A stretch of DNA of 64,000 nucleotides from Dickeya poaceiphila (GTDB lineage Bacteria > Pseudomonadota > Gammaproteobacteria > Enterobacterales > Enterobacteriaceae): contig NZ_CP042220.2 of the NCBI RefSeq assembly GCF_007858975.2, positions 3,348,001-3,412,000 of the forward strand. Direction: 5' to 3'. Under the pieces are notes generated by a model. It was not told the DNA's origin. It made no database searches and worked only from the letters and a program-made list of their open reading frames with translations. Of this stretch, positions 40,233-51,511 are shown in pieces. Within the stretch, counting starts at the first letter, position 1; each line of letters begins with the position of its first letter. The translations under genes and the position numbers were made by a program.

Positions 40233-40308
40233 TGGTGGAGCTATGCGGGATCGAACCGCAGACCTCCTGCGTGCAAAGCAGGCGCTCTCCCAGCTGAGCT
40301 ATAGCCCC
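40233..40308 (-). tRNA. alaT: tRNA-Ala (anticodon TGC)
   Basis: 76-nt spacer tRNA with encoded CCA: 5' GGGGCTATAGCTCAG, anticodon arm CCTGCTTTGCACGCAGG, T-arm GCGGTTCGATCCCGC. Confidence 0.97.
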
Positions 40309-40416
40309 ATAGATGCATCAACCTTGTCAACCCGCTTAGCCGTCGAAAGGTTCAACACATCACGCACCCTGCACACACGCTGCGCCGCCATCGAACATTT
40401 CAAGGATAAATAGAGT

Positions 40417-40493
<77 letters not shown>

Positions 40494-40561
40494 ATAAGGT
40501 TTTACTGCTCGTTACTTCATCAGACAATCTGTGTGGACACCACGCAGGCACTTCTACTCGG

Positions 40562-42103
<1,542 letters not shown>

Positions 42104-42228
42104 AAAGTTTGATGTGTTTTCCGAAGAAAACCGTGCTCAAAGAATTTACTGTTACTTCGTAATGAATTAACTGTTGTCACTCTTCAAGACTTTCACTAAA
42201 TAGTTTTAGTGAAGTGTCCTGCGAGTGC

Positions 42229-42244
42229 CCACACAGATTGTCTG
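42229..42244 (-). other. RNase III processing stem flanking 16S rRNA
   Basis: CCACACAGATTGTCTG here pairs perfectly over 16 bp with CAGACAATCTGTGTGG at 40521-40536 on the other side of 16S, forming the stem cut by RNase III to release pre-16S. Confidence 0.85.
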
Positions 42245-42250
42245 ATTGAT

Positions 42251-42262
42251 TGTTAAAGAGCA
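42251..42262 (-). promoter_or_regulatory. rrn leader boxA
   Basis: TGCTCTTTAACA on the minus strand, downstream of P2 and upstream of 16S; rRNA antitermination site. Confidence 0.85.
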
Positions 42263-42291
42263 GCGCCACTTACCGTGGTCGCGGGTCGCAT

Positions 42292-42319
42292 ATATTATGC
42301 TTTCCCGACAGGAAGTCAA
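42292..42319 (-). promoter_or_regulatory. rrn P2 promoter
   Basis: TTGACT, 16-bp spacer, TAATAT on the minus strand, between P1 and boxA. Confidence 0.8.
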
Positions 42320-42387
42320 GCGATACGTACCTGATTTCCTGCTGAAACTGCGCTGGCGTGTCGCCGTTGCCGTGTCAGTGGAGGCGC

Positions 42388-42415
42388 ATTATAGGGAGTT
42401 ATTCCGGCCTGACAA
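42388..42415 (-). promoter_or_regulatory. rrn P1 promoter
   Basis: TTGTCA, 16-bp spacer, TATAAT followed by the GC-rich discriminator GCGCC, typical of stringently controlled rrn P1. A/T-rich DNA further upstream (to 42460) resembles an UP element. Confidence 0.87.
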
Positions 42416-42500
42416 GTGTAATTTTCAAAAAAAAACGCAAGGGCTCATTTTTTAAACCAAAACACCATTTTATGGTTACCCCTTGCTCATAATGGCGATA

Positions 42501-42531
42501 AAAAAAACAAACCCCAGCATCAGCCGGGGTT
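42501..42531 (-). terminator. Terminator of clpB
   Basis: Minus strand AACCCCGGCTGATGCTGGGGTT followed, read across the centre, by TTGTTTTTTTT, 20 bp after the clpB stop codon. Confidence 0.88.
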
Positions 42532-42550
42532 CGACATTAAAAAACACTCG

Positions 42551-45130
42551 TTACTGGCGAGCAACGATGGTTTCGTTTTTTACATCTACATCTAAAGTAA
42601 CTGATTTTCCAGGCACCAGGTCACCAGACAATATCTGCTGAGACAGCGGGTTTTCGATCATCTGCTGGATAGCTCGTTTCAGTGGACGGGCACCATATAC
42701 GGGGTCAAAACCTGATTTGCCGAGCAACTCCAGCGCTGCATCAGAGATAGACACTGTATAACCCCGTTCTTCCATTCGCTTGTAAAGGCGCTGCAGTTGA
42801 ATTTGCGCAATTGATGTAATGTGGCTTTGGCCTAACGGATGGAATACGACAACTTCATCAATACGATTAATGAACTCCGGGCGGAAATGATGGCTAACAA
42901 CACCTAACACCATGTCACGCATCTGGCTGTAATTCATTTCGCCAAATCGTTCCTGAATGAGATCCGATCCCAAGTTTGATGTCATGATAACCACTGTATT
43001 GCGAAAATCCACCGTGCGGCCTTGCCCGTCAGTCAGGCGGCCATCATCCAGCACCTGCAACAGAATATTGAACACATCGGGATGCGCTTTTTCCACTTCA
43101 TCCAGCAAGATGACAGAATAAGGGCGACGACGTACCGCTTCGGTCAGATATCCCCCCTCTTCATAACCGACATATCCTGGAGGCGCCCCGACCAGCCGAG
43201 AAACCGAATGTTTTTCCATAAATTCGGACATATCAATACGCACCATTGCGTCATCGCTATCGAACAAGAACGATGCCAGCGTCTTGCATAACTCGGTTTT
43301 ACCCACCCCCGTCGGCCCTAGGAACAAAAACGAGCCGATTGGACGATTGGGATCCGACAGCCCAGCACGACTGCGTCGAATAGAATTAGCGACAGCTTCA
43401 ACCGCTTCATTCTGCCCAATCACCCGCTGATGCAGTTCCTGCTCCATACGCAGTAATTTTTCCCGCTCACTTTCCAGCATCCGTGAAACAGGAATACCGG
43501 TCCAGCGAGCAAGAACCTCGGCAATCTCAGCATCCGTTACCCGATTACGCAGCAGATGCATAGTTTTACCTTCAACCTGTGTAGCAGCAGCAAGCTGTTT
43601 CTCCAGTTCAGGAATTTTGCCGTATTGTAATTCCGACATTCGACCTAAATCTCCCTGACGTCTTGCCTGCTCCAGGGAGATTTTTGCCTGTTCCAGCGCT
43701 GCTTTAATGTTTTGCGTACCGGTCAACGACGCTTTTTCAGCTTTCCACTCTTCTTCCAGTTTTGAGTATTCGCGCTCTTTCTGCTCCAACTCAGCATTCA
43801 GAATCTCCAGACGTTTCAAACTGGCTTCATCAGACTCTTTCTTCAACGCCTGTTGTTCCAGTTTTAACTGGATAATTCGGCGCTCAAGGCGGTCTAACGG
43901 TTCTGGCTTGGAGTCTATCTGCATACGGATGCTGGATGCGGCTTCATCAATCAGATCGATCGCTTTATCTGGTAATTTCCGATCAGAGATATATCGATGT
44001 GACAACATAGCGGCCGCAACAATCGCCGGATCAGTGATTTGCACATGGTGATGTAATTCATATCGCTCTTTCAAACCGCGCAGAATAGCGATGGTATCTT
44101 CAACCGTCGGTTCAGCGACAAACACTTTCTGAAAACGGCGCTCAAGCGCAGCATCTTTTTCAATAAACTGGCGGTATTCATCCAGCGTTGTCGCTCCTAC
44201 GCAGTGCAACTCGCCGCGCGCCAGCGCAGGCTTAAGCATGTTGCCTGCATCCATCGCACCGTCAGCCTTGCCGGCTCCCACCATGGTATGCAATTCATCG
44301 ATAAAGAGAATGACACTGCCTTCCTGTTTGGACAGATCGTTCAAGACGCCTTTCAGACGTTCTTCAAACTCACCACGGTATTTAGCTCCCGCTACCAGCG
44401 CCCCCATATCAAGCGCCAACACGCGTTTATTCTTCAGCCCTTCAGGAACTTCGCCATTGACGATACGCTGTGCTAATCCTTCAACAATCGCGGTTTTCCC
44501 AACCCCAGGCTCACCAATCAAAACCGGGTTATTCTTGGTTCTGCGTTGCAACACCTGGATAGTTCGGCGAATTTCTTCATCACGACCAATGACCGGGTCT
44601 AGCTTGCCTTGTTCAGCCCGCTCGGTGAGATCAATCGTGAATTTCTTCAGTGCCTGACGCTGATCTTCAGCGCTCTGCTCGTTAACTTGCTGTCCGCCGC
44701 GAACGTGCTCAATGGCCTGAGACACGTTTTGCTGTGTAGCTCCTGCAGACTTTAGCAGATCCCCCACCGCACCGCGCGACTCAAATGCCGCAAGTACAAA
44801 TAATTCTGAAGAAATGAATGTGTCGCCTTTTTTCTGCGCCAACTTGTCGCAGATATTAAGCGTTCGAACCAGCTCACTGGACGGTTGAACATCACCACCG
44901 GTACCCTCCACCTGTGGTAATCGACTGATTGCCTGTTCAATTTCATTTTTCAGACGGCTGACATTCGCCCCGGCAGCCGTCAGTAATGGACTGACTGTCC
45001 CCCCTTCCTGATTCAAAAGGGCACTCATCAAATGCAGCGGTTCAATGAATTGATGATCCCGCCCAAGGGCGAGGGATTGGGCATCAGCGAGGGCAAGCTG
45101 GAATTTGTTGGTAAGACGATCCAGACGCAT
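42551..45130 (-). CDS. clpB: ClpB disaggregase (Hsp104 family)
   Basis: AAA+ chaperone of 859 residues: Clp N domain ([19 protein letters not shown]), NBD1 with Walker A GEPGVGKT near residue 206 and Walker B ILFIDELH, a coiled-coil middle domain ([20 protein letters not shown] onward), and NBD2 with GPTGVGKT near 605. It dissolves protein aggregates with DnaK. ATG at 45130 chosen over one four codons upstream because GGGAGGAG precedes it and the family N-terminus is MRLDRL. Preceded by a sigma-32-type promoter. Confidence 0.98.
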   Translation of the reverse strand: MRLDRLTNKFQLALADAQSLALGRDHQFIEPLHLMSALLNQEGGTVSPLLTAAGANVSRLKNEIEQAISRLPQVEGTGGDVQPSSELVRTLNICDKLAQKKGDTFISSELFVLAAFESRGAVGDLLKSAGATQQNVSQAIEHVRGGQQVNEQSAEDQRQALKKFTIDLTERAEQGKLDPVIGRDEEIRRTIQVLQRRTKNNPVLIGEPGVGKTAIVEGLAQRIVNGEVPEGLKNKRVLALDMGALVAGAKYRGEFEERLKGVLNDLSKQEGSVILFIDELHTMVGAGKADGAMDAGNMLKPALARGELHCVGATTLDEYRQFIEKDAALERRFQKVFVAEPTVEDTIAILRGLKERYELHHHVQITDPAIVAAAMLSHRYISDRKLPDKAIDLIDEAASSIRMQIDSKPEPLDRLERRIIQLKLEQQALKKESDEASLKRLEILNAELEQKEREYSKLEEEWKAEKASLTGTQNIKAALEQAKISLEQARRQGDLGRMSELQYGKIPELEKQLAAATQVEGKTMHLLRNRVTDAEIAEVLARWTGIPVSRMLESEREKLLRMEQELHQRVIGQNEAVEAVANSIRRSRAGLSDPNRPIGSFLFLGPTGVGKTELCKTLASFLFDSDDAMVRIDMSEFMEKHSVSRLVGAPPGYVGYEEGGYLTEAVRRRPYSVILLDEVEKAHPDVFNILLQVLDDGRLTDGQGRTVDFRNTVVIMTSNLGSDLIQERFGEMNYSQMRDMVLGVVSHHFRPEFINRIDEVVVFHPLGQSHITSIAQIQLQRLYKRMEERGYTVSISDAALELLGKSGFDPVYGARPLKRAIQQMIENPLSQQILSGDLVPGKSVTLDVDVKNETIVARQ

Positions 45131-45172
45131 AACTCCTCCCATACATACTGGTCAAAATTGCTACTGGAGATT

Positions 45173-45200
45173 AAATGAGGTCATCCCTCAAAAATTCAAG
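45173..45200 (-). promoter_or_regulatory. Heat-shock (sigma-32) promoter of clpB
   Basis: CTTGAAT (45200-45194), 13-bp spacer, CCTCATTT (45180-45173) on the minus strand, close to the consensus CTTGAAA-N13-CCCCATNT, about 40 bp before the clpB ATG. Confidence 0.72.
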
Positions 45201-45264
45201 ATTATTTTGCCAGTAATAATAGAAGGAAAAACGTTAATCCTCCGGATCGTCTTAATTCAATAGG

Positions 45265-46005
45265 TTATATCAGCCAAATCAAAGTTGCCATACGTCCGGT
45301 CACACCATCACGCCGATAGGAGAAAAAGCGGCTCGAATCGCTGACCGTACAGTACTCACCACCGAACACCTGGCTGACGCCAGCGGCCTGTAAACGCAAA
45401 CGGGCCAGCTGATAAATATCGGCGAGGAATTTACCATTACGGGGAACAAAAGCGCAATCGGCAACGGGGTCAACTCGCAAAAAAGCCTCGCGAACCTCTG
45501 CCCCAACTTCAAACTGTCGCGGACCGATAGCTGGTCCCATCCACGCCATAATTTCAGTCGGATGGGCATGGAAATGGCGTAGTGTCTGCTCCAATACACC
45601 CGCTTGTAAACCACGCCAGCCAGCGTGCGCCGCCGCTACCTCACCACCATCAGTGGAACAGAACAGGACCGGCAGACAATCCGCAGTCATCACCGCGCAT
45701 ACCCTATCCTGACGGGTGGTATAAGCCGCATCACCCACCAGCGAATCAGGCGCAGCTTCATCAAGGTTAATCACCTGTGTGCCATGTACCTGCTCAAGCC
45801 AATGCGGCATAACCGGCAATCTGGCCATAGTGACCAGACGTTGCCGGTTGTCCTGCACATGCAGCGGAGAATCCCCCACATGATTACCCAAATTGAACGA
45901 GTCATATGGCACACCACTAACACCGCCAAGACGAGTGGTGGTGCAGGCCCGGACCGCCGCGGGAGCAGGCCAGTCGGGGATTAACATCATGCTGTCAAAC
46001 GACAT
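45265..46005 (-). CDS. pgeF: Purine nucleoside phosphorylase/laccase-domain protein PgeF (YfiH)
   Basis: Protein of 246 residues. Conserved Cys/His motifs of the family are WLEQVHGTQV, AVMTADCLPVLFC and AAHAGWRGLQAGVL. YfiH proteins have been described as copper-dependent polyphenol oxidases, as purine nucleoside phosphorylases/deaminases, and as peptidoglycan editing factors. The gene follows rluD, whose stop codon lies 5 bp upstream of the chosen ATG (46003-46005). A start at the MetMet pair 15-18 bp downstream would also fit family length. Confidence 0.9.
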   Translation of the reverse strand: MSFDSMMLIPDWPAPAAVRACTTTRLGGVSGVPYDSFNLGNHVGDSPLHVQDNRQRLVTMARLPVMPHWLEQVHGTQVINLDEAAPDSLVGDAAYTTRQDRVCAVMTADCLPVLFCSTDGGEVAAAHAGWRGLQAGVLEQTLRHFHAHPTEIMAWMGPAIGPRQFEVGAEVREAFLRVDPVADCAFVPRNGKFLADIYQLARLRLQAAGVSQVFGGEYCTVSDSSRFFSYRRDGVTGRMATLIWLI

Positions 46006-46009
46006 GTCA

Positions 46010-46987
46010 TCACCAGTCAAGTTGGTCTTTGAACTCGTCGGTATCCGCTTTTAGCGCGGCTATCAGTTCTACCATATCCTGCGGCAAAGGTGCGTGCCAC
46101 TCCATCTCAATGCCGCTGATAGGATGATAAAGCCGCAGCATAGTGGCGTGTAACGCCTGACGATCGAAATTGCGCAGCGTCTCGATAAATACCTCAGAAG
46201 CGCCTTTGGGCAAACGAGGACGACCACCATACAGTGGGTCCCCCACCAGTGGATGGTTGATGTGTGCCATGTGGACGCGAATTTGATGGGTTCTGCCTGT
46301 TTCCAAGCGCAAACGCAGGCGGGTATGCGCACGAAAATGCTCCATGATGCGATAGTGTGTCACGGCTGGTTTACCCATCGGATGGACCGCCATGTGCGTG
46401 CGTTTGGTAGCGTGACGCGCAATGGGTTCATCTACTGTACCGCCCGCAGTCATGGTGCCGATAGCTACCGCTTCATATTCACGAGTAATTTCACGCGCCT
46501 GCAACGACTCGACCAGTCTGGTCTGGGCCGGTACGGTTTTAGCCACCACCATCAACCCGGTGGTATCCTTATCCAGGCGGTGGACAATGCCAGCTCGCGG
46601 TACATCGACAATAGCCGGATAATAGTGCAACAGTGCGTTCAGCACCGTACCATCAGGGTTACCGGCACCAGGGTGCACTACCAGATCGCGCGGTTTGTTA
46701 ATCACCAGGATATCGCCATCGTCATAAACAATATCCAGTGCAATCGGCTGTGCTTCCCAGCGAACCTCTTCCTCGATAAGAGCATCAATGGCAACGGACT
46801 CTCCACCAAGCACTTTCTCTTTTGGTCTGTCGACCATATTGCCGTTAATCTGTACCCGTTGTTCCAAAATCCACGTTTTTATACGAGAACGCGAATAATC
46901 TGGGAACAATTCGGCCAAAGCCTGATCTAAACGTTGTCCAAGTTGAGATTCGGCCACCGTCGCGGTGAGTTGTACTTGTTGGGACAT
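46010..46987 (-). CDS. rluD: 23S rRNA pseudouridine synthase D
   Basis: Protein of 325 residues: N-terminal S4 RNA-binding domain (GQRLDQALAELFPDYSRSR to RVQINGNMVD) and RluA-type catalytic domain with the nucleophilic Asp in GIVHRLDKDTTGLMVV. It makes pseudouridines 1911, 1915 and 1917 in helix 69 of 23S rRNA. Immediately upstream of pgeF; divergent from bamD. Confidence 0.97.
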   Translation of the reverse strand: MSQQVQLTATVAESQLGQRLDQALAELFPDYSRSRIKTWILEQRVQINGNMVDRPKEKVLGGESVAIDALIEEEVRWEAQPIALDIVYDDGDILVINKPRDLVVHPGAGNPDGTVLNALLHYYPAIVDVPRAGIVHRLDKDTTGLMVVAKTVPAQTRLVESLQAREITREYEAVAIGTMTAGGTVDEPIARHATKRTHMAVHPMGKPAVTHYRIMEHFRAHTRLRLRLETGRTHQIRVHMAHINHPLVGDPLYGGRPRLPKGASEVFIETLRNFDRQALHATMLRLYHPISGIEMEWHAPLPQDMVELIAALKADTDEFKDQLDW

Positions 46988-47014
46988 AGTATGCTGCTTC
47001 TTATTAACGTTGGG

Positions 47015-47038
47015 TTTTAACGGCGATGCCGTTTAAAA
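47015..47038. repeat. Inverted repeat in the rluD/bamD divergent region
   Basis: TTTTAACGGC, 3-nt loop, GCCGTTTAAAA, with a single bulged base. Could be an operator or a 5'-leader hairpin; not identified. Confidence 0.35.
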
Positions 47039-47121
47039 TAATGTACCATTGTATTTGGTCTTAATCGGGGAGCTTAACGGACAGTCTCCCGGAAAAACAC
47101 TCTGAGGATAATCAAATCGTC

Positions 47122-47856
47122 ATGACGCGTATGAAATACCTGGTGGCTGCTGCCACGTTGAGCCTGACGCTGGCTGGTTGCTCCAATTCCAAAGATGCGG
47201 TACCTGACCGTCCACCATCAGAACTGTATGCTACCGCCCAGGAGAAACTGCAGGACGGCAACTTTAAAGCAGCCATCAAGCAGTTGGAAGCACTGGATAA
47301 CCGTTATCCATTCGGCCCGTATTCCCAACAAGTTCAACTGGACCTGATTTACGCCTATTACAAATCCGCTGAGTTGCCGTTGGCTCAGGCGTCGATTGAT
47401 CGCTTCATCCGCCTGAACCCGACGCATCCAAACGTGGATTATGTCCTCTATATGCGTGGGCTGACCAACATGGCGCAGGATGACAGCGCCTTACAAGGCT
47501 TCTTCGGCGTTGATCGTTCAGACCGTGATCCTCAGTATGCTCGTTCAGCGTTCAAGGCATTTAACCAGTTGCTTCAAGGCTACCCGAATAGCCAGTATGC
47601 CACGGACACCAGCAAACGCCTGGCATTCCTGAAAGAACGTCTGGCTAAATATGAACTCTCTGTCGCACAGTATTACACGAAACGCGGTGCTTATGTTGCG
47701 GTGGTTAACCGTGTAGAGCAAATGTTGAAGGACTATCCAGACACGCAGGCAACACGAACTGCACTGCCGTTGATGGAAAACGCCTACCGGGAATTGCAAC
47801 TGAATGGACAGGCTGACAAGGTTGCCAAAATCATCGCCGCCAATCCCGCTGCATGA
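47122..47856 (+). CDS. bamD: Outer-membrane assembly lipoprotein BamD
   Basis: Lipoprotein of 244 residues with signal peptide [20 protein letters not shown]; Cys20 is the lipidated residue of the lipobox LAGC. The rest consists of TPR-like helical repeats ([40 protein letters not shown]). It is an essential part of the BAM complex for outer-membrane beta-barrel insertion. Divergent from rluD as in E. coli; followed by a strong terminator. Confidence 0.97.
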   Translation: MTRMKYLVAAATLSLTLAGCSNSKDAVPDRPPSELYATAQEKLQDGNFKAAIKQLEALDNRYPFGPYSQQVQLDLIYAYYKSAELPLAQASIDRFIRLNPTHPNVDYVLYMRGLTNMAQDDSALQGFFGVDRSDRDPQYARSAFKAFNQLLQGYPNSQYATDTSKRLAFLKERLAKYELSVAQYYTKRGAYVAVVNRVEQMLKDYPDTQATRTALPLMENAYRELQLNGQADKVAKIIAANPAA

Positions 47857-47896
47857 GGAAATACCTTAACGCTTTTACCACGAACTCTTATTACCA

Positions 47897-47924
47897 CGGC
47901 AACTTCGGTTGCCGCTTTTTCTTT
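47897..47924 (+). terminator. Terminator of bamD
   Basis: CGGCAAC, UUCG tetraloop, GTTGCCG, then CTTTTTCTTT: a textbook intrinsic terminator about 40 bp after the stop codon. Confidence 0.93.
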
Positions 47925-48074
47925 GTATAGCCGGTCACCCTAGCTTTAAACGAATAATCCCGCCAATACATCCAATAGATAATGGCACAGCCCTGATGAG
48001 GCTACAAGCTTGCCGCGTCAGTTTCCCAAAGCGGCTCACAAATCAATTCATGTGACGAAAAAGTGACCCAAAAC

Positions 48075-48090
48075 AGTGATCAAAATCACC
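48075..48090. promoter_or_regulatory. Candidate CRP site upstream of raiA
   Basis: AGTGATCAAAATCACC matches TGTGA-N6-TCACA at 8 of 10 defined positions, 67 bp before the raiA ATG. Stationary-phase and carbon control would suit a ribosome hibernation factor. Confidence 0.45.
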
Positions 48091-48156
48091 CACTTTGCAT
48101 TAGTCAAGGGTATGCTGAAATCACCCAAGACGGAAAAGGCAGAGAGGTAAGTTTTT

Positions 48157-48492
48157 ATGACTATCAACATTACCAGCAAGCAAATGGATATTACCCCCGC
48201 AATACGTCAGCATGTCGAAGACCGTCTCACCAAACTGGATAAATGGCAGGTTCAGTTAATTAATCCGCATATTATCCTGTCCAAAGAACCGCAAGGTTTT
48301 GTGGCAGACGCCACCATTAGCACGCCTAACGGCCCACTGGTGGCCAGCGCCAAACACGAAGATATGTATGCTGCCGTCAATGAACTGATCGCAAAACTAG
48401 AACGGCAGTTGAATAAAGTCCAGCACAAGGGTGAAGCCCGCCGTGCCGACACTGGTATCAAAGATGTAAACTTGCAGGCTTCAGAGGAATAA
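48157..48492 (+). CDS. raiA: Ribosome-associated inhibitor / hibernation factor RaiA
   Basis: Protein of 111 residues of the short-HPF family ([20 protein letters not shown], then [19 protein letters not shown]). It binds the small-subunit A/P-site region in stationary phase or cold and keeps 70S ribosomes inactive but not dimerised. GAGAGG lies upstream of the ATG. Convergent with the downstream binding-protein gene. Confidence 0.95.
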   Translation: MTINITSKQMDITPAIRQHVEDRLTKLDKWQVQLINPHIILSKEPQGFVADATISTPNGPLVASAKHEDMYAAVNELIAKLERQLNKVQHKGEARRADTGIKDVNLQASEE

Positions 48493-48586
48493 CAAGGGCA
48501 CGATAACGAAATCACCATTTCTTTTATTGTTGGTGAAAAATTCTGTACGTTGCCTGGAACAAGCCGTGGAACCTGAAGGGCTTGTC

Positions 48587-48661
48587 ATAAATAAAAACAG
48601 GCATGGAAGGTGGCGAGCTACTTAGTGTTCCACTAAAAGTAAGTTCGCGCTTCTATGCCTG
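48587..48661 (-). terminator. Long-stem terminator of the siderophore-type binding-protein gene
   Basis: CAGGCATGGAAG (48598-48609) pairs with CTTCTATGCCTG (48650-48661), and the inner sequence continues the imperfect stem to a 3-nt loop, giving arms of about 30 nt. On the minus strand it is followed by TTTTTATTTAT. It lies 87 bp after that gene's stop codon. Confidence 0.65.
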
Positions 48662-48747
48662 ATTCTCAAGTTCTGGCACAAACTCTTCAGCCAGCCCCTA
48701 CATTTTATCCACCCTTCAAGATGTCTTGACGGCTCCTTAGACCATGG

Positions 48748-49854
48748 TTAAGGTTTTTCCAGTGAAATGGCGAAGGTGCCCTGCGGAACCACCGGCAGAT
48801 ATTTACGGTAATAATCGAGGTAATTTTTTACCGGATCAACATTCTGGAACAACTCAGGGTAGAGCGATTTAGCAATAAACTGCACCATGGCAAAATCAGA
48901 CAATGTGCGCGAAGCGCCCTGATACACAGCGAACACCCGGTTATTTTTCACTGCCGGAAAATCTGCCCAACCAGCACGTTGAGTGAACCCACGCAGTTTC
49001 GCTTCAGAATCTACCTTGCTCACACCAACACCCATTGGCAAGGCATCAGCCACTTTATTATCTTCTCGACCAGAGAAGAAAACCGCATCCGGCTTGCTGT
49101 TCAGTACTTGCTCTGGGTTGAGTATTCCCCACAATTTAATGTAGGGTGCAGCAATATTGTCTCCACCGGCCAAATCCAGCATCGATCCCCACATGTTCTG
49201 GCCATAAGTAAAGGAGTATTCAGACGGGCCACGGTTACCGAATTCAAAGTACACTTTGGGTTTCGGTTTATGGGCTGCAGCAATACGCGCTTGTACAGCT
49301 TCGATACTACTTTGATAAAAATGAGCTATCTCGTTGGCACGCTCATTATTTCCGGTCAATTGGCCAAAGATTTGCGTCGATTTCACATGCAGAGCTACCG
49401 TCTGGGCGTTGTAATCCACCACAACGACGGGAATGTGTAGTTGTTCAAGCGTTGAAACTTCAGCTTTCAGCGCCTGGTATTGCCAGCTAGCCAGGATTAC
49501 CACGTCAGGATTCAGGCTAATTAATTTCTCAATCGAAACGTTATGCAGGTCAACTTCGCCAATATCAGGCAGCGTCGCCAGAGAAGGGCGATGCTTTACA
49601 TACATGTCCCAGTTGGCAGGCACTTTGCCACGCCAGGCTTCACGTGAGATGCCAACGACATGATCAAAAGCTTTGTCGCCACCAACCGCCATGTAGTCTT
49701 CAAAATAAAAACCCAGTATGGCGCGCTTAACCGGTACATCGACAGTAACATTACGACCGGCAGCATCATTAATCGTGACGTGTGCGGCAATTGACGCACT
49801 GCTAATGACAGATAAACCGAGTAACACTATAGCCCTGAAAATACTGAACAACAT
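48748..49854 (-). CDS. Orphan periplasmic binding protein, iron-siderophore/cobalamin type
   Basis: Protein of 368 residues with signal peptide (MLFSIFRAIVLLGLSVISSA) and FecB/BtuF-type two-lobe domain: VTINDAAGRNVTVDVPVKRAI, ISLNPDVVILASWQYQALK, then a long bridging helix region and a C-terminal lobe with NRVFAVYQGASRTLSD. It probably binds a ferric siderophore or another metal chelate. No permease or ATPase is encoded alongside, so partners must be elsewhere. Start has AGAGGG. A candidate Fur box lies 55-75 bp upstream. Absent from this position in E. coli. Confidence 0.8.
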   Translation of the reverse strand: MLFSIFRAIVLLGLSVISSASIAAHVTINDAAGRNVTVDVPVKRAILGFYFEDYMAVGGDKAFDHVVGISREAWRGKVPANWDMYVKHRPSLATLPDIGEVDLHNVSIEKLISLNPDVVILASWQYQALKAEVSTLEQLHIPVVVVDYNAQTVALHVKSTQIFGQLTGNNERANEIAHFYQSSIEAVQARIAAAHKPKPKVYFEFGNRGPSEYSFTYGQNMWGSMLDLAGGDNIAAPYIKLWGILNPEQVLNSKPDAVFFSGREDNKVADALPMGVGVSKVDSEAKLRGFTQRAGWADFPAVKNNRVFAVYQGASRTLSDFAMVQFIAKSLYPELFQNVDPVKNYLDYYRKYLPVVPQGTFAISLEKP

Positions 49855-49908
49855 CTTGCCCTCTCTATATTAAACTGCCTAACGCCACACACCAATAAAG
49901 GCGAATAA

Positions 49909-49929
49909 AAATAATAAAAATTCTCATTA
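49909..49929. promoter_or_regulatory. Candidate Fur box
   Basis: Minus strand TTAATGAGAATTTTTATTAT resembles Fur sites (AATGAGAAT-type left half, ATTAT right half) upstream of the metal-type binding-protein gene. Not a full match to the 19-bp consensus. Confidence 0.4.
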
Positions 49930-50051
49930 AACACCAGAAATATAAATTCAGAGAGACAGCAACGCCGCTGGACGTACTTTTTATATCGGCCATTATGTAC
50001 ACGGCCAGGCAGGTAATTCCCACATCACTCACCACTGCCGGCGATTTTGTG

Positions 50052-50080
50052 TTGACAGGATGAAAAGGCAACCGTTACCT
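50052..50080 (+). promoter_or_regulatory. Candidate pheLA promoter
   Basis: Consensus -35 TTGACA at 50052-50057; the sequence 17 bp downstream, TTACCT (50075-50080), is a poor -10. Location just before pheL supports the assignment. Confidence 0.5.
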
Positions 50081-50110
50081 TAAAAGCATTAACAATAAGG
50101 ATTTGGTGAT

Positions 50111-50185
50111 ATGATGTCGCAACTGTTCTTCTTCGTATTTTTCTTTACTCTCCCCACCGCGGGGGCCGTTTTGTCGTGTGAGTAA
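50111..50185 (+). CDS. pheL: pheA operon leader peptide
   Basis: 24-codon open frame from ATG ATG with two Phe runs (MMSQLFFFVFFFTLP and a tail of nine more residues). It has GGTGAT as ribosome site. Ribosome stalling at the six Phe codons when charged tRNA-Phe is scarce would favour the antiterminator. E. coli PheL has 15 residues; the extra C-terminal tail here (TAGAVLSCE) reads through into the pairing region. Confidence 0.88.
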   Translation: MMSQLFFFVFFFTLPTAGAVLSCE

Positions 50186-50201
50186 GAATACGAAGACGAA
50201 C

Positions 50202-50232
50202 AAAAAAGCCCCCTAACCAAGGGGGCTTTTTT
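50202..50232 (+). terminator. pheA attenuator
   Basis: AAAAAAGCCCCC and GGGGGCTTTTTT form a perfect terminator 26 bp before pheA. Upstream, CTTCGTATT within pheL pairs with AATACGAAG at 50187-50196, the competing 1:2-type stem, so control by phenylalanyl-tRNA is well supported. Confidence 0.9.
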
Positions 50233-50257
50233 ATTGGACAGCAAACAGGTACATACC

Positions 50258-51415
50258 ATGACCGATAATCCACTACTGGCGCTGCGCGAACGCATTACCG
50301 CGCTGGATATACAACTGCTCGAATTGTTGGCGCAACGGCGGGAACTGGCGCTGGATGTGGCGCGAGCCAAACAGCACTCTCATCGTCCTATTCGCGATAA
50401 AGAACGTGAGCGGGATTTACTGTCCCGGTTGGCTGAAGAAGGTAAAAAACGGCAACTCGACGGCCATTATATTACTCGACTGTTCCAGTTGATTATCGAA
50501 GACTCCGTTCTAACCCAGCAGGCGTTACTGCAGCAACATCTTAACTCTGGCGGACTTCACTCCGCCCGCGTCGCTTTTCTCGGCCCGAAAGGCTCTTACT
50601 CACACTTAGCCGCACGCCAATACGCCGCTCGCCATTTTGATCATATTGTTGAATGTGGCTGCCAACGCTTTCAGGATATTGTCAGTCTGGTGGAAACCGG
50701 TCAGGCGGATTACGCAGTGCTGCCGATAGAGAATACCAGTTCAGGTTCAATCAACGATGTTTACGACTTGTTGCAGTATACTGGATTATCTATCGTCGGT
50801 GAGTTGACTACACCTATTGATCATTGCGTACTGGTGGCCATGGATACACAACTGGACCAGATCCAGACTGTTTACAGCCACCCCCAGCCCTTTCAGCAAT
50901 GTAGTAATTTTATCAACCGATTCCCGCACTGGAAAATCGAGTATTGTGAAAGTACTGCTGCCGCCATGGCAAAAGTAGCTGAACTCAACTCACCTCATGC
51001 GGCAGCACTGGGCAGCGAAGCAGGCGGAATGCTTTACCAGTTGCAGGTGTTGGAACATAACCTGGCTAATCAAACGCAAAACATCACACGATTTATCGTC
51101 CTGGCGCGTAAACCAATCGAAGTAACAGAGCAAGTTCCAGCTAAAACCACCTTGATCATGGCAACCGGGCAACAATCTGGTGCGCTGGTGGAAGCGCTGT
51201 TGGTCCTACGCGAACACGGCATCGTGATGACGAAACTCGAATCAAGGCCGATAAACGGCAATCCATGGGAAGAGATGTTTTATATCGATGTGCAGGCCAA
51301 TCTGCGCAATGACAATACCCGCAAGGCACTGCACGGGCTGGCCGCTATTACCCGGTCACTCAAAGTATTGGGTTGTTACCCCAGCGAAAATGTGGTGCCA
51401 GTCGAGCCGTCATAA
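50258..51415 (+). CDS. pheA: Bifunctional chorismate mutase / prephenate dehydratase
   Basis: Protein of 385 residues: chorismate mutase domain ([20 protein letters not shown]) at the N-terminus, prephenate dehydratase domain ([37 protein letters not shown]) and C-terminal ACT domain with the Phe-binding motifs GALV and ESRP. It makes phenylpyruvate and is feedback-inhibited by Phe. ATG at 50258 chosen over an in-frame start eight codons upstream because it matches the E. coli N-terminus and clears the attenuator. Confidence 0.97.
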   Translation: MTDNPLLALRERITALDIQLLELLAQRRELALDVARAKQHSHRPIRDKERERDLLSRLAEEGKKRQLDGHYITRLFQLIIEDSVLTQQALLQQHLNSGGLHSARVAFLGPKGSYSHLAARQYAARHFDHIVECGCQRFQDIVSLVETGQADYAVLPIENTSSGSINDVYDLLQYTGLSIVGELTTPIDHCVLVAMDTQLDQIQTVYSHPQPFQQCSNFINRFPHWKIEYCESTAAAMAKVAELNSPHAAALGSEAGGMLYQLQVLEHNLANQTQNITRFIVLARKPIEVTEQVPAKTTLIMATGQQSGALVEALLVLREHGIVMTKLESRPINGNPWEEMFYIDVQANLRNDNTRKALHGLAAITRSLKVLGCYPSENVVPVEPS

Positions 51416-51463
51416 CGGTGTCATGCCAGGTAGCTCCAAGCCACATAACCCATTATTTATAAT

Positions 51464-51493
51464 TAAAAAAAACCACCATCATCAGGATGGTGG
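51464..51493 (-). terminator. Terminator of aroF-tyrA
   Basis: Minus strand CCACCATCC, short loop, GATGGTGG followed by TTTTTTTTAATT, 18 bp after tyrA and between the convergent pheA and tyrA genes. Confidence 0.88.
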
Positions 51494-51511
51494 CTTGTAA
51501 ACAGACCGGCG

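Noticed and set aside
42246..42455. Open frame over the rRNA leader
   Set aside because: Covers P1, P2 and boxA on the opposite strand; not a gene.
50089..50370. Minus-strand frame across the pheL/pheA start
   Set aside because: Antisense to a well-supported attenuator and leader peptide.
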